Below, piece by piece: positions 27,817 through 38,041 of a DNA stretch of 64,000 nt (its first letter is position 1; each line of letters opens with the position of its first letter). The notes under the pieces are model-generated. The model was not told the origin of the DNA, searched no databases, and worked only from the letters and a program-made list of their open reading frames with translations. The translations under genes were made by a program, and so were the position numbers. Source of the stretch: Acerihabitans arboris (GTDB lineage: Bacteria > Pseudomonadota > Gammaproteobacteria > Enterobacterales > Enterobacteriaceae); contig NZ_WUBS01000013.1 in NCBI RefSeq assembly GCF_010131535.1, positions 145,057 through 209,056 of the forward strand, written 5' to 3'.

Positions 27817-28730
27817 TGCGCGATGTCTATTTCCTGGTATTGCCCCACGTCATGTCGCTGGACCTGACCGGACCGGCGGAGGTGCTGACGCTGTCCGGCG
27901 CCTTCAGGCTGCACTACATCGGACCGCAGCCGGAGGTGCCCACCTCCACCGGCATGACCATCAGCCGTATCGCGCCGCTGCCGGCTACCCTGCCGTCCGA
28001 CAGTATCCTGATCATCGCCGGCGTCACGGATTCCCGCCACCAGTTGGACAGTGCACCGGCGCTTGAGGCGCGGCGGTGGCTGCAGGATCACCGGTCATCC
28101 TTCCAGGACATGTCATGGACGCTGGTGTGCATTTGCTCCGGGGCGCTGCTCGCCGGGCGGGCCGGGCTGCTGGATGGCTATCGTTGCACCACCCACCATG
28201 ATGTGATGGAGCGCCTGCGCCAGCAGGCCCCCGGCGCGCTAATCAAGGACAACCGGATTTTTGTCGAGGATCGCGGCGTGTTCACCAGCGCGGGCATAAC
28301 CGCCGGCATTGATTTGGCCCTGTATATGGTCAGCCTTTACGTCGGGCCGCAGCAGGCCATGTCGGTGGCCAGGGAAATGGTGGTGTATTTCCGGCGCGGC
28401 GGCGACGATCCCCAGCTGTCGCCCTGGTTACGCTATCGAAACCATCTGCACCCGGCGATACACCGTGCCCAGGATATCCTGGCCCATGAGCCGGAGGCCG
28501 AATGGCCGCTGGAGCAGTTGGCCCGGCAGGTGTTTATGAGCAGCCGCCATTTGACCCGTCTGTTCCGGGAACATGTAGGCATCAGCGTGAGGGAATATCA
28601 CGAACAGCTGCGGCTGACGGTCGCGCGGCAACGTATACAGCAGGGGTTGGGGATCGAGAAATCGGCGCTGGCCGCCGGATTTTCCTCAAGCCGTCAGCTG
28701 CGCCGGGCGCAAGAGCGCTGGCAGGTATAA
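27816..28730 (+). CDS. GlxA-type AraC-family regulator
   Basis: A 304-residue transcription factor with an N-terminal DJ-1/PfpI-like domain (VYFLVLPHVMSLDLTGPAEVL; CICSGALLAGRAGLLDGYRCTTHH) and a C-terminal AraC helix-turn-helix pair (LEQLARQVFMSSRHLTRLFREH, then IEKSALAAGFSSSRQLRRA). The ATG overlaps the preceding stop codon. This arrangement is common for regulators of the neighbouring isochorismatase-type enzyme. The ligand is unknown. Confidence 0.88.
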   Translation: MRDVYFLVLPHVMSLDLTGPAEVLTLSGAFRLHYIGPQPEVPTSTGMTISRIAPLPATLPSDSILIIAGVTDSRHQLDSAPALEARRWLQDHRSSFQDMSWTLVCICSGALLAGRAGLLDGYRCTTHHDVMERLRQQAPGALIKDNRIFVEDRGVFTSAGITAGIDLALYMVSLYVGPQQAMSVAREMVVYFRRGGDDPQLSPWLRYRNHLHPAIHRAQDILAHEPEAEWPLEQLARQVFMSSRHLTRLFREHVGISVREYHEQLRLTVARQRIQQGLGIEKSALAAGFSSSRQLRRAQERWQV

Positions 28731-28739
28731 GGCGCGGAC

Positions 28740-29741
28740 TCAGCTCACCCAACGGCGCGCATCGATCCGGCGCACCCCCGCCGCCAGCAGCAGGCTCAGC
28801 AACAGCGTGAGCATAAACACATAAATGATATCCAGCGGCGGCAAGGTTTTGAAATCAAGCCCGTGGGTGCGGATAAAATGAATGATAAACGCATGGAACC
28901 CATAAATGGCCAGCGAATAACGAGAAATCAGGCGCAGCAGCGGGAATGACCGGTGACCGAAAGCCTGTTTGAAAAATACAAACAGGCTGATGGCGCCGAT
29001 AAACACCAGGGGTCCGCAATACAGATAATATGTGTCGGCAAAGTCGCCATTGATGATCATCTGCCTTTTAGTGCCCACCGCCACCAACACCACGGCGAGG
29101 ATAAATATTGCCGCGGCGATAGCGGGAATTTTTTTGCCCGGCAGATTCAATATCCCGACAGCCCGGCCTAAAACCGCATATAAGAAGTAGTAAAAAGTAT
29201 CTCCGCTAATAAACAGGTTTACCGGCAACAGGGTGATACGGCCATGATTGAACGCCACGGTATTGGGATTGGCCAACACCGCCAATAGCAAGATAATGAT
29301 GGCCAGGTAGCCGGCGGACACCGGTTTTATTTCTATCAGCGGCGAAAGCAGGTAAATGACAATCACCGCGTAAAAAAACCAAAGATGATAAAAAATCGGC
29401 TTTTGCAGGACACCTTCCAACGCCTGCGTTGCGTTAATCGGGGTAAACAGCGCCATATACAGCAGGCCGATGAGGCTGTAGAACAGCAGGCATAATCCCA
29501 CGCGCAGGAAATGTTTCGCGCCGGCGCGCCGGGGGCCAAAAAAAAGAAATCCCGAAATCATAAAAAATAACGGAACGGCGACGCGGGAAGCGGAATTGAG
29601 CACATTGGCGAACCACCAGTTACGCTCGCCGATGTCCATGCCATGGGTAACATAAAACGAAGTGGTATGAATCATTATCACCATCATGCAGGCCAGCGCA
29701 CGCAGATTATCAATCCAGTCAATTCTTTTATCATCGTCCAC
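28740..29741 (-). CDS. wecH: Acyltransferase 3 family, ECA O-acetyltransferase
   Basis: A 333-residue membrane acyltransferase with about ten helices. It follows E. coli WecH, which O-acetylates enterobacterial common antigen, along its whole length: WIDNLRALACMMVIMIHTTSF at the N-terminus, SRVAVPLFFMISGFLFFG and YGFHAFIIH near the end. The conserved histidine in MIHTT is the probable catalytic base. It is convergent with the AraC-type gene. Support is strong by sequence pattern, although the position differs from the E. coli site beside glyQ. Confidence 0.87.
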   Translation of the reverse strand: MDDDKRIDWIDNLRALACMMVIMIHTTSFYVTHGMDIGERNWWFANVLNSASRVAVPLFFMISGFLFFGPRRAGAKHFLRVGLCLLFYSLIGLLYMALFTPINATQALEGVLQKPIFYHLWFFYAVIVIYLLSPLIEIKPVSAGYLAIIILLLAVLANPNTVAFNHGRITLLPVNLFISGDTFYYFLYAVLGRAVGILNLPGKKIPAIAAAIFILAVVLVAVGTKRQMIINGDFADTYYLYCGPLVFIGAISLFVFFKQAFGHRSFPLLRLISRYSLAIYGFHAFIIHFIRTHGLDFKTLPPLDIIYVFMLTLLLSLLLAAGVRRIDARRWVS

Positions 29742-29970
29742 TTACTTCATCCCTATCTACGTTTTGCATTCATCGGCTTAATCTTCAATAGCTTAAAAAT
29801 AGGCTATATTTCAAAAGATGAGGAAGCAAAGTAAAAATGAATTTCCGGCACAGTCGGTTATTTTAGCCGGGGGTTGCGCGGGGCTTAAATTGAATGCAAA
29901 ATAGCCGGCCAATGGTCAAGTCATTGTCGGGATTTTTTGTTTTAACGCTTATATTTCAGTTGGTTATTTT

Positions 29971-31215
29971 ATGCAGAGTACGTTATCGCCCTCCGCCCGT
30001 TTAGGCCGGCGGGCGCTGTTGTTTCCGTTATGCCTGGTGTTATTTGAATTTGCCGTCTATATCGGCAACGACATGATCCAGCCGGGCATGATGGCGGTGG
30101 TCGAATCCTTTAACGCGGGACGCGAATGGGTTCCCACCTCCATGACCGCGTATCTGGCGGGCGGAGTGGTGCTGCAATGGCTGCTGGGGCCGTTGTCGGA
30201 TCGCCGCGGCCGTCGTCCGGTGATGCTGGCCGGGGTCCTATTTTTCATTGCCGCCTGCCTGGGCATCCTGCTGGTGAACACCATTGAACAATTTATGGCG
30301 CTGCGCTTTTTACAAGGCTTTGGCCTGTGCTTTATCGGCGCGGTAGGCTATGCCACCATCCAGGAGTCGTTCGATGAGGCTACCTGCATCAAGATTACCG
30401 CGCTGATGGCCAACGTCGCGCTGATTGCGCCGCTGCTCGGCCCCCTGGCCGGCGCCACTATCGTTCAGTTCGCCTCCTGGCAGATTATGTTCGTGTTGTT
30501 TGCCGGCCTGGCGGCCATCGCGTTGGCGGGGCTGTGGCGGGCCATGCCCGAAACCGCCTCGCGTTTGGGGGAGCCGCTTTCCCCGGCCGGCCTGTGGCGC
30601 GATTATAAGGTGGTGCTGACCAACCGCCAGTTCCTGTACGGCGCCATGGCCATTGGACTGGCCTGCCTGCCGTTGCTGTCATGGCTGGCCCAGTCGCCGG
30701 TGATCCTGATGGGCGATGGCGGGCTGTCGTCAATGGAATATGGCCTGCTGCAGATGCCGGTGTTCGGCGCGCTGATCCTGGGCAATATTACCCTGGCGCG
30801 CTTAAGCGGCCGGCGCACCGTGGATCGGCTGATCAAACTCGGCGCCGCGCCGATTATCGGCGGGCTGGCCCTGTCCACCGTGGCGACATTATTCTCTCCC
30901 CATGCCTATCTGTGGATGACCGCCGGCATGAGCCTGTACGCCTACGGCATCGGGGTGGCCAACGCCGGGCTGTACCGCCTGACGCTGTTCTCATGCGCCA
31001 TGAGCAAGGGCACCGTGTCCGCCGCCCTGGGCATGCTGAATATCCTGGTCTATACCTTCGGCATCGAACTGGCAAAAACGCTGTACGCCCAGGGCGGCAG
31101 CGGGGTATTCAACCTGTTCAACCTGATAAGCGTATTGGGCTGGTATACGCTGGTACGGCTGTTTATCCGCCGCCGCGCGTCGGCGCTGACGTCGATCCCG
31201 ACGCCGGCGCTGTAA
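29971..31215 (+). CDS. mdfA: MFS multidrug efflux pump
   Basis: A 414-residue DHA1 multidrug/H+ antiporter. The N-terminal helix carries the two MdfA membrane acids E26 (LVLFEFAVY) and D34 ([10 protein letters not shown]), and the loop motif [16 protein letters not shown] follows. The sequence follows E. coli MdfA almost without gaps, so export of cationic and neutral drugs and a role in alkaline tolerance are likely. A T-rich terminator follows the stop. Confidence 0.93.
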   Translation: MQSTLSPSARLGRRALLFPLCLVLFEFAVYIGNDMIQPGMMAVVESFNAGREWVPTSMTAYLAGGVVLQWLLGPLSDRRGRRPVMLAGVLFFIAACLGILLVNTIEQFMALRFLQGFGLCFIGAVGYATIQESFDEATCIKITALMANVALIAPLLGPLAGATIVQFASWQIMFVLFAGLAAIALAGLWRAMPETASRLGEPLSPAGLWRDYKVVLTNRQFLYGAMAIGLACLPLLSWLAQSPVILMGDGGLSSMEYGLLQMPVFGALILGNITLARLSGRRTVDRLIKLGAAPIIGGLALSTVATLFSPHAYLWMTAGMSLYAYGIGVANAGLYRLTLFSCAMSKGTVSAALGMLNILVYTFGIELAKTLYAQGGSGVFNLFNLISVLGWYTLVRLFIRRRASALTSIPTPAL

Positions 31216-31228
31216 GCGTAATATGACA

Positions 31229-31256
31229 ATGGCCGGCAAATGCCGGCCATTTTTTT
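31229..31256 (+). terminator. Intrinsic terminator after mdfA
   Basis: ATGGCCGGCA and TGCCGGCCAT form a 10-bp stem with a 2-nt loop (practically a longer loop with fewer pairs), followed by six T. It lies 14 nt after the mdfA stop. Confidence 0.88.
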
Positions 31257-31266
31257 CACCCGGGGG

Positions 31267-32805
31267 TTAAAACAGCCCCATCGGCCGATCGGAGTAACTG
31301 ACCAGCAGGCATTTGGTCTGCTGGTAGTGCTCCAGCATCATCTTGTGCGTTTCACGCCCGATACCGGACTGTTTATAACCGCCGAAGGCGGCATGGGCGG
31401 GATAGGCGTGATAACAGTTGGTCCAGACCCTGCCCGCCTGGATGCCGCGGCCCATTTTATAGGCCACGTTGCCGTCGCGGCTCCAGACGCCGGCGCCCAG
31501 TCCGTAATCCGTATCGTTGGCCAGCGCCAGCGCTTCATCCATATCCTTGAAGGTCGTGACCGCCAGCACCGGGCCGAAGATTTCCTCCTGGAACACCCGC
31601 ATACTGTTTTTGCCGAACAGGATGGTAGGTTCCAGGTAATATCCCTCGGCCAGCTCGCCTTCCAGCTGTTTGCGCCGCCCGCCGGTCAGGATTTCGGCGC
31701 CCTCTTTTTTGCCGATATCAATATAGTTGAGAATGGTGTCCATCTGCCCTGAGGACACCTGCGCGCCCAACTGGGTCCGGGCGTCAAGGGGATTGCCGCT
31801 GCGGATTGCCTCGACGCGTTTCACCGCCCGTTCCATAAAACGCTCATAGATGGATTCCTGCACCAGCGCCCTGCTCGGGCAGGTACAGACTTCGCCCTGG
31901 TTGAAGGCGAACAGGGCGAACCCTTCCAGCGCCTTATCAAAAAAAGCGTCCTCTTGGGCCATGACGTCCGCAAAAAAGATATTCGGCGATTTGCCGCCCA
32001 GCTCAAGGGTGACCGGTATCACGTTTTGCGCCGCGTAGCTCATGATGCGCTGGCCCACTTCAGTGGAGCCGGTAAACGCCACTTTAGCCACGCGTTTGGA
32101 GGTGGCCAGGTATTCGCCGATTTCAGCGCCGGCGCCGTTGACCACGTTGATGACACCCGCCGGCAGCAGATCCTGGATCAGTTCCATCATGACCAGGATG
32201 GAGAGCGGGGTCAGCTTGGCCGGCTTGAGGACGACACAATTGCCGGCGGCCAGGGCCGGGGCCATTTTCCAGCAGGCCATCAGCAGCGGGAAATTCCACG
32301 GAATGATTTGCGCCACCACGCCCAGGGGTTCGTGGAAATGGTAGGCGACCGTATCGCCGTCGATTTCGCTGATGCCGCCTTCCTGCGCGCGCACGCAGGA
32401 GGCGAAATAACGGAAATGGTCAATGGCCAGGGGCACGTCGGCGGCGCTGGTCTCACGGATCGGCTTACCGTTGTCCCAGGTTTCCACCGCCGCCAGCAGC
32501 TCGACGTTCTGTTCCAGGCGATCGGCAATGCGCAGCATGATGTTGGCGCGGGTTTGTACCGACATCGCGCCCCATTCCGCTTTAGCCTTATGGGCGGCAT
32601 CCAGCGCCAGGTCGACGTCACCGGAGCTGGAGCTGGCGATTTCGCACAGCGGCAGGCCGGTCACTGGCGTCAGGTTGACAAAATAATCACCCTTTACCGG
32701 TGCGACCCATGCGCCGCCGATAAAGTTGTCATAACGTGGTTTTAGTTCGAGCGGGTAACCATATTCACCGGGTATCAACCGGCTTGAGGGGGGATTGTAA
32801 GCCAT
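31267..32805 (-). CDS. aldB: NAD(P)-dependent aldehyde dehydrogenase
   Basis: A 512-residue aldehyde dehydrogenase, exactly the E. coli AldB length. The catalytic residues are N171 (PWNFPLL), E268 (LELGGKSPN) and C307 ([11 protein letters not shown]), plus the cofactor segment FTGSTEVGQ. It oxidises acetaldehyde and similar aldehydes in the cytoplasm. AGGAG precedes the ATG. It is convergent with mdfA. No CRP or Fis site was checked in detail in its upstream gap. Confidence 0.92.
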   Translation of the reverse strand: MAYNPPSSRLIPGEYGYPLELKPRYDNFIGGAWVAPVKGDYFVNLTPVTGLPLCEIASSSSGDVDLALDAAHKAKAEWGAMSVQTRANIMLRIADRLEQNVELLAAVETWDNGKPIRETSAADVPLAIDHFRYFASCVRAQEGGISEIDGDTVAYHFHEPLGVVAQIIPWNFPLLMACWKMAPALAAGNCVVLKPAKLTPLSILVMMELIQDLLPAGVINVVNGAGAEIGEYLATSKRVAKVAFTGSTEVGQRIMSYAAQNVIPVTLELGGKSPNIFFADVMAQEDAFFDKALEGFALFAFNQGEVCTCPSRALVQESIYERFMERAVKRVEAIRSGNPLDARTQLGAQVSSGQMDTILNYIDIGKKEGAEILTGGRRKQLEGELAEGYYLEPTILFGKNSMRVFQEEIFGPVLAVTTFKDMDEALALANDTDYGLGAGVWSRDGNVAYKMGRGIQAGRVWTNCYHAYPAHAAFGGYKQSGIGRETHKMMLEHYQQTKCLLVSYSDRPMGLF

Positions 32806-32945
32806 GGTTTCTCCTAGACACTGTTACTAACCAAGAGTGGGCTGGGCCGATAAACGCTATCCTTTAACGTTAGCCGCAGCGGGCGCCACGCAACAGGTGA
32901 GGAGGGAATGAATGTTTAACTATTCGAGAAGCTTCACAGTTTGTG

Positions 32946-33584
32946 TCATAACATTTCAGCACCATACAATGTCGCTGCTACCGGCGGCGCAGTCCGCGCA
33001 AAACTGGTGCGCGCGAACAGACGCTCCACCAGCGTTACCAGCACCGGCCGATCCACGCACCAATTGGGCATCACGCGGCGGTAATTGATAAAACCCAGCG
33101 TGCAGGCCACGGCAATATCCGCGAGCGTCAGGACCGGGCCGTTCAGCCGCAGGCCTTCCCGTGCATGGCGCTCCAGCGCATCCAGGCCGCGGCGGATTTT
33201 GTCGCGCTGGTTTAGCAGCACGTTTTCGTTTTGTTCCCCGGCGCCGCGCACGCATTCGCGAACAATGGCCATTGTCGCATCGGTCACACCGTCCGCCAGC
33301 GCTTCAATTTGCCGCACCCGCAGCGCATCCAGGCGATCCGCCGGCAGCAGCGGCGGTTCCGGATAGGTCAATTCCAGGTATTCCGCGATGATCGGCGAAT
33401 CAAAAATACTTTCGCCCCGGGAGTTAACCAGTACCGGCACCTTGCCCAGCGGATTCACCGCCGTGACGTTGGCATCATTGCTCCAGGGGGAGGCGTTGAC
33501 GAGCTCAAAGGCAATATTTTTTTCCAGCAGGATAACTGAAATTTTCCGCACATAAGGGCTGGTATAGCTGCCTATCAGTTTCAT
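32946..33584 (-). CDS. yibF: Glutathione S-transferase-like protein YibF
   Basis: A 212-residue GST-fold protein: thioredoxin-like N-terminal domain (MKLIGSYTSPYVRKISVILLEK, then NPLGKVPVLV and FDSPIIAEYLE for glutathione contact) and an all-helical C-terminal domain (LADIAVACTLGFINYRRV). It matches E. coli YibF throughout. Its reaction is not known. It is in the same orientation as aldB and the DcrB-like gene, but each has its own gap of more than 70 nt. Confidence 0.88.
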   Translation of the reverse strand: MKLIGSYTSPYVRKISVILLEKNIAFELVNASPWSNDANVTAVNPLGKVPVLVNSRGESIFDSPIIAEYLELTYPEPPLLPADRLDALRVRQIEALADGVTDATMAIVRECVRGAGEQNENVLLNQRDKIRRGLDALERHAREGLRLNGPVLTLADIAVACTLGFINYRRVMPNWCVDRPVLVTLVERLFARTSFARTAPPVAATLYGAEML

Positions 33585-33655
33585 CGGTTCGCCTCCGGTT
33601 GCCGTGGTCGCAATGATCAGTATGGCCCATGACGCAGAAGTTGGATAAGCCGTAC

Positions 33656-34246
33656 TTAATGGAACGCCAGGGTACCCAGGATACTGCTGACCAGGGCGTC
33701 ATGGGCGCCGGCCGCGGTGTCCGGCGTCAGCACCTGGATGGTGACGACACGATCCTGGTATGGCGTAATCAGCAGTGTGCCCAGCATGGCCTTGCCCTGC
33801 ATTTCCTGTTGTGAGTCGATGCGCAGGAGTTTATGTTTATTCACCATCACCGGCGTCTGGCCGGTTTTCTTAACGTTTTTAAACTGGGTTTTCAGGCCCG
33901 ACAGCGCGCCCTGCGCCATTTTGTTGAATGCCGCGTCGCTGGTGTCGTTGGCGTCGCCGCTTACCGTGCGCACCTCGCTGATGCCTACCGCCTGCGGATG
34001 CGCGCGGTTGGCAAACAGCTGGACCACCACACCGGTGTTTTGCGCGTTGGCGTCTTCCCGCGTCTGGTTAACAAAATCCGCCGGCAATTGCAACGTCATC
34101 TTGCCGCCTACCGCCGCCACGGGCGTGCCGTTTTTTAATTCAGCCACCGGCGCGGTTGAGGCGGGGGCGGATGCCGCGGTGGCGCCCTGTGCCGATGCGC
34201 CCACCAGGACGATTGCGGCTAAAATCCTGATAATACCCATTGCCAT
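33656..34246 (-). CDS. DcrB-like exported protein
   Basis: A 196-residue protein with a signal peptide (IIRILAAIVLVGASAQGATA) and a mature part like DcrB: GGKMTLQLPADFVNQ, a central strand region and the repeated pattern KHKLLRIDSQQEMQGKAMLGTLLIT. E. coli DcrB is a lipoprotein, but no lipobox cysteine is seen here, so the product should be periplasmic. DcrB is involved in phage C1/C6 entry and in lipoprotein maturation in E. coli. The assignment rests on remembered similarity. Confidence 0.65.
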   Translation of the reverse strand: MAMGIIRILAAIVLVGASAQGATAASAPASTAPVAELKNGTPVAAVGGKMTLQLPADFVNQTREDANAQNTGVVVQLFANRAHPQAVGISEVRTVSGDANDTSDAAFNKMAQGALSGLKTQFKNVKKTGQTPVMVNKHKLLRIDSQQEMQGKAMLGTLLITPYQDRVVTIQVLTPDTAAGAHDALVSSILGTLAFH

Positions 34247-34548
34247 GTCAAGTATCCTTTTCTCAATTGACGAAGAGGCTGCTTAAGCGGCAGCCAATCG
34301 AAAAAACCTCTGTGAAGTCTTGTGCTGGGAACCGTTTTTAAAACCTGTGTTGGCAACCCTTCTTACATAGCATTCTTGAATAACACATTGGCTGAACAGT
34401 TTGATGATAGGTTTAAACATCTCGTTAAGCAGAAGCATAGTCTCTTTTTAAGCGCAGCGGCGCACCCCTCCGCCATTTTGTTACCCCGCCGCCGGTGGAG
34501 TAGACTATGGACTCCCGGCGCAAAAGCCCCAGCAGCGAGTAAACCATC
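34247..34548. other. Gap before fdhD, no gene seen
   Basis: This 302-bp divergent spacer between the DcrB-like gene and fdhD must hold both promoters. I see no clear -35/-10 pair, palindrome or small frame with a ribosome site. Confidence 0.4.
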
Positions 34549-35385
34549 GTGACCGACAAGCTTTCCATTCAGGATACCGACCCCACCGCCCTTGCCGGGA
34601 TAAGCCGGCTCGGCGTTCGTCAGCGCGGACGGCTCGCCCTTGAGCAACCGGACTGGCTGGCCGAGGAAGTGCCGGTGGCGCTGGTATACAACGGCATCTC
34701 GCATGTGGTCATGATGGCCTCGCCAAAAGAGCTGGAGCAGTTCGCCCTGGGCTTCTCGCTGTCCGAGGGCATCATCAGCTCGCCGGGCGAGATTTACGGC
34801 ATGGACGTGGTAGCGGCCTGCAACGGCATGGAAGTTCATATCGAACTGTCCAGCCGGCGGTTTATGGGGCTGAAAGAACACCGGCGGGCGATGGCCGGGC
34901 GTACCGGCTGCGGCGTCTGCGGCGTCGAACAGCTCGAGGAGATCGGCAAACCCATCGCCCCGCTGCCCTTTACCCAGACCTGGCCGCTGGACCGCCTGGA
35001 CCGCGCGCTGGCGCAGCTCAAAAGCGTGCAGCCCATCGGCAGGCTGACCGGTTGCACCCACGCGGCGGCCTGGATCACGCCCGCGGGCGAACTGACCCTG
35101 GGCTGCGAGGATGTCGGCCGCCACGTGGCGCTGGATAAACTGCTCGGCTACCGGGCGCGCCAGGGCACCGTGCCCGGGGCGGTGCTGGTCTCCAGCCGGG
35201 CCAGTTATGAAATGGTACAAAAATCCGCCATGTGCGGCGTGGAAATCCTGTTTGCGGTCTCTGCCGCCACCGCCCTGGCGGTGGCCGTGGCCGAACGATG
35301 CGGGCTAACCCTGGTGGGATTCAGCAAGCCGGGGCGGGCCACTGTTTATACCCATCCCGGCCGGCTCGTTGACAGCAAAAGCTAA
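34549..35385 (+). CDS. fdhD: Formate dehydrogenase sulfurtransferase FdhD
   Basis: FdhD moves sulfur from IscS to the molybdenum cofactor of formate dehydrogenases. It is 278 residues, starting at GTG (34549) with only a weak ribosome site. The sulfur-carrying pair is C121-x-x-C124 (RTGCGVCG), at the E. coli positions. It has GFSLSEGII in the N-terminal half and the conserved GCTHAAAW and [12 protein letters not shown] segments. It implies a Mo/W-dependent formate dehydrogenase elsewhere, and so a demand for molybdate besides any nitrogenase. Confidence 0.94.
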   Translation: MTDKLSIQDTDPTALAGISRLGVRQRGRLALEQPDWLAEEVPVALVYNGISHVVMMASPKELEQFALGFSLSEGIISSPGEIYGMDVVAACNGMEVHIELSSRRFMGLKEHRRAMAGRTGCGVCGVEQLEEIGKPIAPLPFTQTWPLDRLDRALAQLKSVQPIGRLTGCTHAAAWITPAGELTLGCEDVGRHVALDKLLGYRARQGTVPGAVLVSSRASYEMVQKSAMCGVEILFAVSAATALAVAVAERCGLTLVGFSKPGRATVYTHPGRLVDSKS

Positions 35386-35514
35386 ACATGTTCTTTAAAA
35401 GAGGCTGATAAACGTTTTAATAAACGTTTAATTAACTATAATGATCGGATTGCTTACGCGGCACTAACATTCGTTCAGGGTGCCGCTCACCTAAAATAAA
35501 TGGAGAAGATTAAG

Positions 35515-36135
<621 letters not shown>

Positions 36136-36153
36136 CCGGCGTCCGTTAAATGC

Positions 36154-36182
36154 AAAAAACCATCCCGGGGGATGGTTTTTTT
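36154..36182. terminator. Bidirectional terminator between sodA and mtlR
   Basis: CCATCC and GGATGG pair, with A6 on the left and T7 on the right. It can end sodA rightward and mtlR leftward. Confidence 0.85.
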
Positions 36183-36200
36183 GTTATATGGCGCTCGGGA

Positions 36201-36752
36201 TTATTTAAGTAATAACTTATCGGAGAAGGCTTTCTTGGCGCTGATGCGCACCAGATACTCGGTAGTCGACAGGACCATGGTGGAGCGGACAATCTGCTGG
36301 TAACGCTGCTGCTGCATCCTGACCAGCGCGTCATCTCCCGGCGCGCGCGAGAACGCCGGTAATGGAGGAAACGCCGTGACGCAGTGCAGCTCGCTGAACG
36401 GACCGAGGATCTCATCGTCGGTAAAACGGTATTCGTTGGGATCGTCCTGCAAGGCTTCATGCAGCGCCATCAGCAGTTCGGCGTCTTCATACTCCTGGCG
36501 GCTGATCACCCCAAGCGCATAAACCAGCTTCAGGCGCACCGTCAATTCGCCTAACGGGCCGGCGCCGATCAATAGAGGCTCCACGGCGTATTTTACCGCG
36601 TAATCATCCTTGCGAAATATTTGCAGCACCAGGATATTGACCGCCTCGGCCAATAATCCCACCGCCGCGCCCATCAAATCCCTGACCGTAGTGCCGGCGT
36701 TCAGTTGTTCGAGGACCTGGTTTTCGTACAGTTGAGTATTTTCCGTCATCAC
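36201..36752 (-). CDS. mtlR: Mannitol operon repressor
   Basis: A 183-residue MtlR protein, third gene of mtlADR. The family is all-helical and lacks a classic helix-turn-helix; the segment GPLGELTVRLKLVYALGVIS is typical. It lowers expression of the mannitol genes, through an indirect mechanism not fully known. It starts at one of two adjacent ATGs, 55 nt after mtlD, and ends at a bidirectional terminator shared with sodA. Confidence 0.92.
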   Translation of the reverse strand: MMTENTQLYENQVLEQLNAGTTVRDLMGAAVGLLAEAVNILVLQIFRKDDYAVKYAVEPLLIGAGPLGELTVRLKLVYALGVISRQEYEDAELLMALHEALQDDPNEYRFTDDEILGPFSELHCVTAFPPLPAFSRAPGDDALVRMQQQRYQQIVRSTMVLSTTEYLVRISAKKAFSDKLLLK

Positions 36753-36807
36753 CGAACACCATGTAACATCCGGCGACGGGAAGCGCCCTGCCGCCGGGTA
36801 TTTATCA

Positions 36808-37956
36808 TTATTGCATGGCGTTATAAATATCCACCACCTGCGCTACCACCTCGCTGTCTTCCTCAAGACCGGAGACCTGCGCCAGCGCAGCCCCGGGTCC
36901 GGATTTTTCCAGCAATGCCGCCCACTCCTGCGCCTGGGGATCCTGCTCGCTATGGTAATGCATGGCGGCGGCAATGCCCTTGAGCAGGTTGTCGTGACGC
37001 AGGCCGTACTCCATGGTGCCGCGCAGCGGCTTGATCAAGCGGTCGCCGGCGCTGAGCTTACGCAGCGGCTGGCGGCCGACGCGTTCCACGTCGTCATGCA
37101 GATAGGGGTTCTCAAAACGCTGCAGGATCTTGTTGATATAGGCGGCATGTTTCGGCGCCTCGAAACCGTAACGGTTAATCAACACCGCGCCGCTCTCTTC
37201 CATGGCGCCTTTGACCACCTGGCGAATGGCCGGGTCTAGAATCGCGTCGCGGATGGTCTTATGCCCGGCATGCTGGCCCAGGTAGGCGGTGATGGCATGG
37301 CCGGTATTGAGCGTAAACAGCTTACGCTCGACAAACGCCATCAGGTTATCGGTCAGCTCCATGCCGGCTATGGCCGGCGGCTCGCCGACGAACTGGGTCT
37401 TGTCCACAATCCATTCGCTGAAGGTTTCCACCGTCACCGCCAGGGGATCCAGAGTGCCGGTTGCCGCCGGAGGCACGATGCGATCCACCGCCGAGTCGAC
37501 AAAACCGACGTGCTGCGCGACCCAGGCGTGATACTGCTCCGGCAGCGCGTTTAACACATGCTGTTTCAGCTGGCTGGTGCCGCGCACCATATTTTCACAG
37601 GCGATAATATTCAGCGGCCGGGTGTTGCCCACGTCATGGCGCGCGATCAAACCCTTGGCGACCGTGCCGGCGATACGCTCCAGGATCTGCGGGCCCACGG
37701 CTGTGGTGACCAAATCAACGCCGGCTATCAATGCCACCACCTCGCCACCGGTGCTGTTAACGGCGCTGACGCCGCTCACCTGCTCCACATGGGACTGCTC
37801 GCCCACCACATGGACTTCGTATTCGTGCCTGGCGTTCAAGGCGTCCAGCACACTTTGGTTGACGTCGGCAAACACCACTTCAACCTGGGCATCGGCCAAT
37901 AACTTGCCGATAAATCCCCGTCCGATATTACCTGCTCCGAAATGTAATGCTTTCAT
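36808..37956 (-). CDS. mtlD: Mannitol-1-phosphate 5-dehydrogenase
   Basis: This enzyme oxidises mannitol 1-phosphate to fructose 6-phosphate with NAD. It is 382 residues, the E. coli length. The dinucleotide motif is [14 protein letters not shown] at the N-terminus, and the catalytic region includes the [19 protein letters not shown] segment. It lies 85 nt after mtlA and before mtlR, in the standard operon order. Confidence 0.95.
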   Translation of the reverse strand: MKALHFGAGNIGRGFIGKLLADAQVEVVFADVNQSVLDALNARHEYEVHVVGEQSHVEQVSGVSAVNSTGGEVVALIAGVDLVTTAVGPQILERIAGTVAKGLIARHDVGNTRPLNIIACENMVRGTSQLKQHVLNALPEQYHAWVAQHVGFVDSAVDRIVPPAATGTLDPLAVTVETFSEWIVDKTQFVGEPPAIAGMELTDNLMAFVERKLFTLNTGHAITAYLGQHAGHKTIRDAILDPAIRQVVKGAMEESGAVLINRYGFEAPKHAAYINKILQRFENPYLHDDVERVGRQPLRKLSAGDRLIKPLRGTMEYGLRHDNLLKGIAAAMHYHSEQDPQAQEWAALLEKSGPGAALAQVSGLEEDSEVVAQVVDIYNAMQ

Positions 37957-38041
37957 AGATTTAACCTTGGATTCTCTTAGTTAAAAAGGGGCCAATGCAG
38001 GCCCCCTCTCAAATACAACCGTATCCATCGCCTGCGTCGAC

